From contig JAHQIW010007284.1 of the NCBI GenBank assembly GCA_019055375.1, forward strand, positions 248,001 to 312,000: 64,000 nucleotides of DNA. The letters run 5' to 3'. Shown here one piece after another: positions 12,678-25,000 of this stretch (positions are counted from its first letter, which is position 1; every line of letters begins with the position of its first letter). A program made the position numbers and the translations under genes. Below the pieces are notes generated by a model, which searched no databases, had not been told where the DNA came from, and saw only the letters and a list, made by a program, of their open reading frames with translations. This stretch comes from Parelaphostrongylus tenuis (Eukaryota; Nematoda; Chromadorea; Rhabditida; Metastrongylidae).

Positions 12678-15600
12678 CGCTCTCTGCCTGTTCCAATCAG
12701 CGGTTCGTCATCCAACGGGTTTTATGTCGGTACCGTCAGGGACCCTAGGTAATTTCTATTCAACCACCAAGTAACTTTTCAAATGATAAATTGGCTGTTC
12801 GTTATTCGCCTTTACATCTTCTCATTCAACGAATCTCATATATCTAAGCTATTATATACTGTTCTGTTACTCCTTTGACCAGTGTTGTTTAGAATAAGTA
12901 TATCTGTTCTTTGTTAGCAAGCAGTTTATTAGTTTCCACAATTAGTGCCATCCTGTACATGTCGTGCTTCAATACCATGGGTGATATTGAGCAACGAATA
13001 TGTGCGGGATGGCGCTCGTTGGCGGTTTCATTTTCTCCCATTTATCTTCCTCTCGATTTTTCATTTTTCCTGAAAAAATACCCTCATTTCAGTCATTTCC
13101 TATAGAGCATTTCCATTTTATACCAGACATTTTCTATGGTTAAAGTGCAGGCGAACTGCGATGCTTCTTTCAAATGTTCTCAGCTGTAATGACACTTCTA
13201 GGCGCTATAGTCTCGTTGCAATGATCAAAGCCAACGAAAAAAAGTCGTATGCGGTTCGACCTCGTAGAAGGTACGTTCTAAGCAAAAATGTGGTGAAAAC
13301 ATAGATTTCTTGCTTGATTTTGCAGTTAAAAATAAACGATGGAGTTTGAGATGGGTAAAGTAGCCTACTTTGTTAGAAACTTCTGAAGTCATTGACGGAA
13401 ATAGTACGCTGAATAGCAGTTCTGAATTTACGGAGTAAATCTTTTGTACAGGCTCAGATTAATTTTTGGTCAAAAATTGATCTAAGTCTGTGCGAAATTA
13501 AAGCTCCTTCGTCATGAAAATTGAATTGTTTTACTTTCTTAAGAGTTCCTTCATCATCAACGTCAAGTTCATCAGACAAAGTCCTCAAAGAAGAATGCGA
13601 AGATTTCCAGAAGGAAAACCGTTGCGATCGAGAATGTAAGTGCCATCAAAATAGCTGAGAATAAATTTCATATGTTAAACGACTACGTAAGGAACGCTGT
13701 ACAGTGTTCATGAGATTTCAGTAGCTAAAAAATTTTCTTATTTGCTGATTTTCAGTTACAACTTTCTTTTTTGACGAGGAGATGCACTTGCTTGCCAACG
13801 AGATGGCTAAGTCTGATCGTCGTCATAACCTGATGTCGTATGAGAAGTTAGCTTCACCGGGTAAGCTTATAAGAGTGTTTGAAAGTTTAGCGGCACTCAG
13901 TGATCGACTGGTACATATTTGGTTGCCTCGGTTACGAAGAAGACCTTTTGAGAATCCAGTAGAATTGCTATTTATATTTCAACCCCTATAATAGATCCCT
14001 TGTAAGTGCGTAAGCTTCCGATTCTTGCTTACGTGTCGCACGGCATTCGAATAATCTAAACACAACTCGTTTATCAAGTGAATGTGTTCTGACCTCTTCT
14101 GAAACTGATTATTTTTATTATTATTCTTAATACGGCCTAATCAAATGGCTAAATTCGCGATACTAATGTGATCTGTCAAAATTTGGAAAACATGGACACT
14201 GATTTTGTATATTTCAGAACTTTGGCGATACGTGAGAGTTTTGATACATAGAATCTAGTTTTTTCCCATAATTTCTGGCTCCTATTTACACGAATTAGCT
14301 GCGAGGCTTTCCATGACTTTCAATCATACTGCTTTCTGGTTCTCTCCTTACCTCCATTGCTTGTGTGAATCTGTGGCGTCCAGCAAACTACATCAGCAGT
14401 GATGTCACCTATCAAATTGATGTTCGATATTTGCATTCAGAAGTTCGGTTAGTGTGAACCAATGTCAGCAAATGTTGACGTTTTTCGGAAGAAATTTGGT
14501 TCAAAGTGACAAACTCTCCCCTATCCACAAGGACTGATGAGTTCCGATGGTGACAACCTGGGAACGTCATGGCACGGCTATCTTTGGACTCTTGGGAAAA
14601 GAACACTTGCACATTCGACAAAATGCCAGTCAAGATGAAATTGTGCTAAGGCTCCCACAATATGTGACGACAGGCCATGCAAATATTCAAGTAGGTATTT
14701 AAGTCAAGGATAAGTTAAATAACATAAAGCACCCCATTTGAAGGTACTTGTGGTTATGAGTTAATGTTAACATAGTTTGGATAATATGAAAACAATCAGC
14801 GAGAAGAGCTATCAACTTTTTAGAAATAAAGTTGTTCACATTTCCCAAATGCTAAGGATGTTCTACAGATCTGTCTTGAGTCTCCAAGCGGTATACATGA
14901 TATTAGCGAGGAGTTCAAGGACTTTGTGCCTGCCCTAAGAGTTCGATAGATTCAAATTACACGCTCATATCTTTGTTGCGCCGAGCTGACATGTACGCTT
15001 CGCCTTCATATCAGTCAAAGACCTTCAATCAGATCACTGTGACCCACACTTTAGGAACAGTTTATAGGATCGTTCTTAGCAAGGAAGCCCCACGTCATAT
15101 CCTCTCAGGAAAATCTCCGATAAGCTACTCAATAGTGCACTCACACGGCAGAGCCTTTTGAGCTACCCTCGCTTAGTCTTTGACTTAGAAAAAAAGTGGA
15201 GATAAAGCGCATCATATAAAATGTGAAGTGCCGTCATGCCTGAAGGAGCCTGGTTTGACGGTCATCTCTTATGCGCTATTGAAGACATTATAAGCCTAAA
15301 CGGTATTTGAGTTATGCCATGATTCAATAAATAACAGGTGATACACTGGGAAAGCTTCGAAAATAACTCTATCCAGTCGAATGGTAAAAATATTTAATTC
15401 AGTGATGGAAGATGAGCCATATAACAACTATGAAGATCTCGTTCCTGGGAGACATCGTAGAAGCGGAAATGAACGCGTTCATCCGAACAGTTGGTTTCCA
15501 ATGTGATAGATGTTTGTAGAGTATAATACGCTGTGTTATAACTCAATAGTTCGTTGCTGTGAAATTACTGCATTTAGCAGATATACTCAGACATTCTTTT

Positions 15601-17020
15601 TTCGACATAAACTAACGTCTTCAGATCTGTACACAGCGTTCTCCCGTTCGAGAAAGAAGCTTGAAAGAGAGCTGCCTTCATGGATTGATTTGGATCCAAA
15701 CGGAAAGAACGAAGAACTCAAATATTGGCAGGACCGAATAAATTACGTCTACCACAATCTGTCAAAACCTTTCCAGGTGAGCTTTCTTTCCTATCGGCTA
15801 TAATTTTGTGTGTAATGTCATTCTGTATAGAAGAATAATATCGTTGTACATATCATTATGAACATCATGAAGAGAAAAACGCTTGGCCAGAATATTTCTC
15901 TTTTCGTCGAATCCTCAAGAAGACTGCATGAGACCAGGGACTGAAAGTCCATATTTCGGAAATAATGTCTACGTTCTAACTTTTCAAATGAAATCAATGA
16001 TTTGCAATTGTCTTAAAGGCTTTTGAAATTTTATATTGAAAATATTGATAATTTTCGTTAAATTAAGATTGATTCTTATCAAAATGTGTTCTCGCTCTGG
16101 AAAAAGTGCTTATCGTTCCGAAACATTCGTGTACATAAAGTCTTTTGAACGATTGACAAGGAGTCTTTGATAGCTAGAACACTTGAGGATATGAAGTATA
16201 GAGAAACTTGTAAAAGGGACTAGATTAGCAAAGTTCTTAGAATCGCAAAGAACGCGCGGCATTCACCATTCTGAAATATTAAATTGTCATGCTGAATGAG
16301 GTCCCAGTTGCTCTGCAACTTTGATTGATAATAATGAATAGGTAGATTCTGGTGATTCTTGTTCCAATCAATGAAATCCGCTTTGAGCTGAAATGTGTTT
16401 GTTTTTTTTTGATGATGTAAAGGCTAAAGTATTTTCGACTATATATGCCTTGAAGTCAATGCATACGTAGTCGAGTGTATCAAATGAATGACGGTGAATA
16501 TTTTAATAGAATTATAACCACTTCAGCTGCCTTCATTTTTGTTGACATGCTAGTTCTATAGAATAAATCATGCAAAATTCTCTATAAATCATCTGCACAA
16601 CTCAATAAAAGCTGCTGCCGTCTCTTTGTTTTTCAAATTTGCATGCGCTACTTACTAGCAATATGTATGTATATACCTATCAACTAAATCTCCTCTCAAT
16701 TAAAGGATTTTTTTTGATAATCTCTAGGAGAAATGCTTCAAGGGAGAAATTTGGAAACTGCCACATGATATTTAATAGATTTCAATCATGCATCATTCAA
16801 ATGATGATAACTGGTAATTAATTAGTGTTGTCAGGAATGAAAGTATTTGCAGCATCGTGACCGTGCCTTTCGCAACAACAATGCTGCGAGCGTTGAAGAA
16901 ATTCACTCGGAAACTGAACTCGAATCTTCCTATGCTGGTAGTACTGCTTCGCAGCAAGAACTGGGTGATATCAGTAACGAGATCTTCGGCTTTTCCGATG
17001 TCGAATCTGATCATGAATAA
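12678..17020 (+). CDS. Unidentified multi-exon gene, 3' six exons
   Basis: Six exons chain in phase: 12678-12748, 13184-13270, 13544-13635, 13756-13860, 15625-15776 and 16853-17020. Splices are AG/GTAATT, AG/GTACGT, T/GTAAGT, G/GTAAGC and CAG/GTGAGC, and the acceptors are mostly TTTCAG-like. Together they give 224 residues ending in TAA. An AATAAA overlaps the stop codon. The protein starts in the middle of a gene (phase 0 at 12,678), passes a Ser-rich stretch (SSSTSSSSDKV), an acidic, charged segment (FDEEMHLLANEMAKSD), a basic helical segment (FSRSRKKLERELPSW) followed by KYWQDRINYVYHNLSKPFQ, and closes with an acidic tail ending FGFSDVESDHE. There is no signal peptide or membrane segment in this part. 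I do not recognise the family. The mix of disorder and helices suggests an intracellular scaffold or regulatory protein, which is inference only. Upstream exons were not established. Confidence 0.65.
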
Positions 17021-19027
17021 ATACAATCACTATTTGCCCAAACAGCCATAAAGTTTTGTGTATGTGAGCGTGTAGTTGTGTTTCTATGTCAGCATGTCTC
17101 TTCACGTGACCCCGTTGATTCTACAGGCAAAAGATTTTTTTTTCCGTTTCTACTCCTCCCTTGTTTTCATCTCCACAACGTAGCCTTCATATTCTGGTCT
17201 CTTTAGGTGATGCTGCTGAACTCTTTGTTTTCTGGCACACTTTTATTACTTTTATTCTTTTTCAAGTGAAGTATCTCTTGTTCCCGGCTTTACTATCCTA
17301 GGCTACTTTATGTGCAATAGTTGTTTTTTGAACGTTTAGAATGTGATTATCATTTAAACAGGGTGATGCCTCCGTTCACTAGGTGACAAGTACATTTTAC
17401 TTAGTGCTTGTTCACCATGTTCTGAACCAAACACGAATATTCCGCGATTTATGTGTTTTTCTAGTTAGTTTTTTTTAGTACCGTTTCAGTTCAGTTCAGT
17501 TCAGTTTGATTCAGTTCCATTGAGAAAGTGTCATTTTTCGTTTTCGGTGCGTTGTACCGGCCGTCGTGCCTCGCTCAAAGCTACCCCTATACATTTCTCA
17601 TGTAGCAAATTTAGACTGCTTTAATTCAAGCAGCAAATCTAGGCAATGGCTCCCGGCACCTCGCCTACCGTCCTCTATATTGCACCTCATTCATCTCTCC
17701 GTTTCGCCTTGAAAATATGATTTCTTCACGTCCCAGTTTGGCGTTGATTGAAATGGTGATTAAACTTTGCGCATAATGCTGAACAGATTAGCGTAATCTG
17801 ATCCATAATACGTGGAGTAGATTAGGCTGGCTGTAGATATACGCCTATTTTGAACTATCGTTGGTTTATTGTCATTATCATTTTTGTGTCAATCATCTGC
17901 ATGCTTCGTTTTTTGTCGATCACTATTTGTGAGCAAATACGTTTTTTTGATATGGATCACATTCCCTACTGATTCTTCTGATGCTATTCCTTTTTTATCG
18001 AGACATCTATGTCAACAATAGAAAGTAATGTGGTGTGTATCCTCTTTTTGAATTCCAATAAATTCTTGGTACCGCATGTCTGTGTTCACATATAGATTAT
18101 GTACAGTTGAAAATCTCCAAAAGAAAATTGAAAAATGACTCATAATTGTCGACCTGATCACAAGGTTCATATTGTAACTCACGATTGATCAACTAAGTTG
18201 AGAACTTTATTCAGAGCAATCTCTATAACACTTTTTAAAAGCCAGTTATCATTTAATCTCGACGTGAATAATGGGCATAATTTTATAGACTGTTCGGTTT
18301 GCATAAGATGATATCCAACTTTTTTCGGCTAACTTTTCCATCTTCATTAGGATAAGAGAAAGCCACATTGATTATCCGTCTAGTCGCCCACCCGATATAG
18401 GCCGCATCAAGTTGAGTCTTCTTGAGTTGTGCACTTTTTGAATGAGGTGATCTTACTCGGTGATAGCTCTTTTATACAGAACGGCCGTTACTACTTGTCC
18501 ATTAATAATGATATATAATCATTTAGAAAAATCGTCCTGCAGTAGGAGATTAAGCAGCGGTTGTTCATTGAAAAGTATTGATACGTGCTGGTTGATATTA
18601 TGCCAACTACTTATTGATGAATTGCCTCACAACTTTCGAAAGGCGAGTAATTCTGACGAGTAATTCTCGAGCAGTGTTCTATTCTACCAAGGACTGTGAA
18701 CTCATCTCAGATCTAGCCGGATCTGAAGAGGGCGAATGCGTTGAAATGTTGGCGGACTAGATTACTAGATTTTTCTGCTAGTATTGTATAGGCTGGATGA
18801 AGCAAAGAATTATACTAACCTTTTTTATTGTTTGGAAATGGCATTAATTGTTCTAAGGTGGTTGTAGTGATGTAAAGGTAGAGAATATAATGATTCAAGA
18901 TACGCGAGCTGATATACGTAATTTTGTTTCCCATAGATGGTAACCAGTGGCAACGACTCGGCACGTATGAACCATCAGCAAAGTGCCAGTAGCGATTGTG
19001 CTACACAACAGTCCGTTCACACCGTTG
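17021..19027. other. Intergenic region before the TMEM145-like gene
   Basis: About 2 kb of AT-rich sequence between the stop codon of the upstream gene and the first exon of the next gene on the same strand. It contains a TTCAG pentamer repeat (17,485-17,516) and no exon that I can support. It is presumably the 3' UTR of the first gene plus the promoter and outron of the second. Confidence 0.5.
17485..17516. repeat. (TTCAG)n short tandem repeat
   Basis: Four to five tandem TTCAG pentamers, then diverged TTGATTCAG and TTCCA copies. Confidence 0.85.
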
Positions 19028-22000
19028 ATGATTTTCAGTGCTTCACGAGATCGTCATTCTGAGCGATGTGTCTCGTTCTTTGCGGCATTCGTCGTTTCCG
19101 TTTCTACTAAGAGATCATTTGGAACCATCAGCACGTCAGAGGTTTTGATATTCCTTAATTACTTCTTATATTATATAGATTCTCTCGAGAACCATTGAAA
19201 ATGTGATTAAATTCTTTGCTTTGCGTGCTTAATAGTTTGTGATGATTTGCTAATACTTTATTATTCTAGCCGGCATTCAAAAAATGTAAACTCGATACCG
19301 TATCATTTTTTCGTAATTTCTATGATAATTCTTTCCGAAGTTTGCACTGTAATACTTTGAGGTTTGGAACAAGTCCGCAGTTTGCACCTCTCATGAATTT
19401 TCCTAAACAAATACGAAATTTCGAACCGGTGCTATAAGTAATCTAGAACTTTCTGAGACGAATAGCCTTGTCTCTGTGTTTCCCATTCTATCAAATGAAG
19501 GTAACATAAGATGAAGAATAAAGGGGTCAATGTACATTTTTTCATTTTTATTCAATATTTTTTCTCATTTCTGAGAGATTCATAATGCGGTAAAATTCAT
19601 TCGTAGCATTGCGCTGATGACTGAATGCATATTTAACGTGTGCATTGACTTCTGGAGCCACATCTGATGTACTAAGTCAGCGCTTTTATCCTACCAGACA
19701 AATTTAATAGGAATACGCCGAATTTGTAGGGATGAAACGCTTCAAACCCGCAAATGGGATCAAACCATTGACCGATTGAAAATGTATACAGTGTACTTAT
19801 GATTACTACGCAATGCGTTTGTCACGTGGTGATGTTGCTTCGGAATTCTTGCGATCACCCTATTTTCAGCATGCGAAGATTCTTCTAGCCACAAATTAAT
19901 GAATAATGAACACGTTATGTTGGAATTCAATACATAGATTCAATGCATTGTTAGATTGGCAAGTATGAGAATTTGACTAGATGGTTGGAATTCTCTGAAC
20001 CTTTTCATTAAGTTCGTTCTGCTTGCTATTTCCTCGATATATTGTCTTCTTCCTTGCGTGGAATCTGCCCCTTGAGACGGACGATCAGAATGGATGTTCC
20101 AATTTTTGCTATCAAAATAAACACCATAATTGGTTCAGTCTCACTCAGCTAGTCTAAACAAAGCGTTTCCAAGCAATATGTATGATCAGAACAAAGGAAT
20201 AACGACTTTTTTCACCAAATAAAAAGTAATTTTATATGAGATTAGAATTTACAATCTTACCAACCTCTCCATATCGCAATGTTCTTGCCAATTCTTTTTT
20301 TTTTGAAATTCAATCCATCTTGATAAGTGACAGTCAGCCTTTAGTATTGGTCTTAATGCAAACGTATCAGCCGGTTGCAGATAATAATTTATTGAAGTCA
20401 GCATATCAAGGAGGCACGTAGCACTAACGACTTTTCAGTTTTCGACGTTCCAGTAGTTCATCTCATCATAGCGAATGAAGGCTCACCATGTATGCTGAAA
20501 TGCTTTGTACAGCAAAAAGCTCAATGTGCAGTGGACAGAATGAAAACTGAAGAGTGTCTTATCACTTCTATCCGAAAACTCAGCTATAACTGAATCTATA
20601 CCAAAGCGGAGTCTAATTTAGCTTTCTATTTAATACTACTTTCTCAGCGAAGACATTGAAATAAAATATCACGGAAATTTGTATGATTCCTATTGTTGTA
20701 TAGGTTCTTGGAATGAGGGAGATGGAGGCACTAAGCACCACTGGTAAGTAATAGAAGAGAATGCTTTTTACTAACACCACTTCGAGTGATCGATGTGATT
20801 ACGGCAGCAAAGTTGCAAACAGTTTGACTGACGAATGTGTTATGCTACTGTTCATTGCTCACGAAAGAGTGTTCGAAAAGGAAATACGACTTTTTATTGG
20901 ATGTTCCAAAATGAATAAAATAGGTGAAGCTCTCGGCTGAATAATCTCTGATTGGTGTGCCATGCAGTCGATCTCATTAAGTACTGCTAAAGGTGATCGA
21001 ATGCATATCTGTCTTTCACAATGACTCACCGTGGTCTGTCGATGTTGCTAAGTAGATGGTGCATCCATCTGAGCAAGTCTGATATCATTTTGCTGGCCCC
21101 AAAGGGATGAAAGGCTTGGTGATTGTTGGGGATTTTACTCTAGTTCAGATCTTTATAGTTTTATAAAAAAAAAATTTTCCTCCGCCACATCGATCGCATG
21201 TAGAACTTCTGCACGCTGTGCTTTTAAATTTTAGTAAATCTGGAGTCTGAATAGCGAAAACGTTTGAAATGTTCAAAAACTTTGAAAGCGACGGCTATAT
21301 CTGAGCAATATAATGAAAAGAATGTGCTTTATGCGCTCCCGTAAACCAGATCTTTATCGTGCGAAAATAAGAAAGCTACAATTCTATAGGCAAAGAATCA
21401 CAGATTTTTAACAGTTTCTGTAGCAAGCAATAGATTTAGTACAAGCCGCGATATGCCAATTCAAAATGAAATCGGCCAAAATTTTGACAATCTCCTGGTT
21501 TCTTCTCTCATAAATATGTTAGAGCCTTAAGCGAGTACAGCGAGGAATTTTTTTTATGAAATGCCCAAAATGTTTTGATTACAATATATCTGTTTGAAAG
21601 AGTTAGAAGCCTTGAAATCCAAATAAACTAATTTCGGAGCTAATTAGGCTTTACTAAGTTCAACAAAAATTGAAAAAATTTGCAGGTCTCCTTTAGAAAA
21701 CCTCGCCTGTCAAAAAAGTTGTCTAATTCTACCAAAATAGAATTTTGGGTAGCTTTCCGTTATCGACGGGGGTTTTCAAAGAAAAAAATTTTCTGCTAGA
21801 AAAAGTTTTTTCGTCTAGATTGTAATAATCATCCGTAAGCTTAAATCTCTGAAAATTTAAGAATGTAAATGCATTCTGGAACAACGTTCTCACAGCACTG
21901 TAGCACTAAAAGTAAAATTATGCTTCACACGCGTTGCGCGTTATCGCTCTTATATTATCGCAGAACAGAGCCCTTCCCACAGTGTATTAATAATCGCTCG

Positions 22001-25000
22001 ATCAATCTCGGAACGTTCAAAATGTCTCAGTTTAATTTACCAGCCTTCTTACAGAACTGTAGCAAAATAATAGTCTTTTTTTCGTGGAAACCCATCTCAT
22101 CGACTGCCTCAAACGTCGCCGTAAACGTTCAGTATAGTTTGTGAGAATGTTTAGAACCTTTTCGAGGTTGTTATAAGGAAGCCATACGTACGTTTCGGTG
22201 GTGTCTCCTGCTTCATCAGTGGCCCACGCCCCACTAGGTATCAACATCAATAATCACACAATGCTACACATACACAATATCACGTGAAATCACCATAATT
22301 AACGTCTCCTCATCCCTGCTATAAAGTAGGGTTCAGTGTGGAGAGTGGGCCATGATGAAGCGGGCAGCACCGCCGAAACGAAACGTACGTAGTGACATAC
22401 CAACTTCGAAGTGCTCCCCGAAACGTACGTAATGACATACCAACCTCTAAAGAGCTCCAAGCATCCTCACAGACTGTATAGCTTTTTGTTTCATACATGA
22501 GTATTTCTCACAGGACAAAGCTTTTCAATAATACTATTAGTAACCATTCGATAGCGTAAGTTTTGACTCGATTCCAACACATCGCTCTTTTTTTGAAAGA
22601 CAGCTTATCTATACTGTAGCAGAAAAGATAAGATTGAGATTCAAGCACGCCGCGCATTGCTTGTCGACTATTGTATGAGGGTAGCTGTCGTGGATCAGTA
22701 CGAGATCGATCAACCGTGCAGCACTCTACAACATGGCGTTCGATTTTTGTTGCGAAATCTAGTACTCTTTTCCCTATTGAAAAAAACTTACAGTAAAACG
22801 CTTGTTTCTGATACAACAACATTTTCTCAAGACGTTCTCCCCTGCTACAATGCTGCAAGAAGGTTTTTTGAAAAATCAAGCACTTAACCTGATTTTTCGA
22901 TAATTACTCTATCGAACGAAAACTACCAGTCTGAGAGAAGAGCTATGTCCTACCAAAAATACCAGTGAGAACGCGCAACAAGTGATAAACACAGTTTTTT
23001 GAACAGGTAAAAAAAACATATTTTTTCTGAAATCTCCAGATTTGAGCTTTTGAATGGCTATTAGTAATCTAGCCGGAAATGTTCCTTCAAACATTCTTGT
23101 CCTATGACTGAAAAATCAAATTTTGATTTTCTCGAGTTCTCGATATATCTTTTGCTACCTTCATGGCATCCGGCTTGTAACTCGAACATCAATGTGAAGG
23201 AAAGCAGGATTTTGTAAAATGTGTTGATGATGATCTCCTTCAATTCATAGTTCATGTTTGTAGCTGTCGTTCCCATAACGTAAGCTCAATAGCCTAAGAT
23301 TCGCCAAATGCTTTTTTATATATGAACTTTAACCATATCTAAAATCGAAAGAGCGATAAAAACTGCATGTATATTTTAAGCGGCAGAGCAAAATCTCTTC
23401 AGTGAATCTATGATGTTATTGACTACTTACATGCCGTAATCATTAAGGAATCATAGCCAAGTATCGGAAAAAAATTAGAGTTATTTCTCAAAACATAGAT
23501 ACTACACTTGAAATATATCGCTTAATTCTGTTAGGAATTATACGGAGCGTTTTAATAGCACAAAGAACTGCTTTTGTGTGATATTTAGGCATGTTTGTTT
23601 TTATAGAGAAAAGTTGGATAACCCTCGACTCTGTTGCAGGACTTCGTCTACTTGGACAGATTTTGTTTTCAATCATTCACTGGGCATTTGGAATACTCTC
23701 TTACATATCCAGCTGTAAGCCCGAACATTCCTAATGATGTTTGCTGATGCTTTTTTTAAATTTAATACAAGTAGACCTTATTGATCTCTATGCTTTCATC
23801 AAAAGCCTCACTCTCAATTTACAGAATTTCATCGTTCCCAGCTTACTCCTTTATTACGACTCCAGTGACCAGTGGGTAAAAGCGTACAAGGAACTCAACG
23901 TTTGTGAATTCTTTCTTTTCTCATCTTAGCAACAATTCAGTCTCATGAATTACTCTCTTATCTTTTACAGGACTGTGAACATCGCCGAGATGTCCTAGTA
24001 AATCGCTCGCTTGATTCAGCCATAGTCGGTTGCCCGTATACTTCTAACAAGCACTGAAAAGATTTTTTTCTATGATATTGACTATTCCCGTTGATGAAGT
24101 GCGATACTAAAATTTCTTCAGATTCGCCTTGATCCGTTCGATCGCTCACCACATGCATTCGCTGCTCGATGTCGCCTGATAAGCGATCTATTCGAGCGAG
24201 AGTGGGTGAACTGCAAAGGGACTCGCACTTTTCAGTAAATTATTATTGATTATTTACGTCTTACGAAATCCTAGTTATTGACTGATACAACCAATTTTGT
24301 CATTTTTCATGGGTCACATGTAACGTACTGGTTCAAAATGATATAAGTAGGTTTTGATTCAACATTACATTAAGGGCTAATGAAGGCCGTAAAAATTGGT
24401 TCAGCACCTGTGTAGGGGAGAGGTGGGTGAGAATACTGACCACATAGACGGGTTTGTGTGGAAAAATCTTCTAGGTTAGATATATATTCAATAAAAAATC
24501 GTCTAGGTTAGATATATATTCAATATATATATATATTCAATGCGATAAAATTGATCGCATAGTGTAATCTTTGAGAACCCATCACTCAATGCATTACCAT
24601 TCATCACTTTCGCACTTTGTCACTTTTAGAAACAGGGAAAAAACGAGCTTGAATACAAATTAAGTTTGATCAGATCGATGAGATCACGATGGTGGTTCTT
24701 GGCATTGTCGGCATGCCAAGATGAATTAATTGGAAACAAGTCAACGGGTCTTCATGTAGATTATGAACTCTTCATGACAAACGGCGAACCGAGTGAAATA
24801 CTTCGTTATCAATTCTCGGACGATGAATGGCGTAAGAATTGTGTGCCTCTCCTCACTTTGTAAATGTGTTAAGATTTTTCAGTAATGTACTTGAACATCC
24901 ACTTAGGATATCCTTATTTAATTTAGACCTGAGCGAAATCTCTTCAGTAGTTTTCCAAATTAGAATAAAATGTTTTTAAGCTCTATTGGTTACCTTGACT

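Larger units (their letters stand above)
22155..22415. mobile_element. Inverted-repeat element with hammerhead-like ends
   Basis: The arm at about 22,155-22,232 reappears as its reverse complement at about 22,337-22,415, with shared blocks GTGGGCC, TGATGAAGC, CCGAAAC and ACGTACGT. The roughly 105-bp spacer has no coding frame. The element lies in the first intron of the TMEM145-like gene. Each arm carries a hammerhead-like core, which is a known feature of Penelope-like retroelement terminal repeats; assignment to that class is inference. Confidence 0.55.

Noticed and set aside
24119..24183. Upstream acceptor (TTTCTTCAG at 24,118) for an exon of the TMEM145-like gene
   Set aside because: It keeps an open frame but is out of phase with the preceding exon end; the acceptor at 24,183 is in phase and gives a family-like spacing between cysteines.
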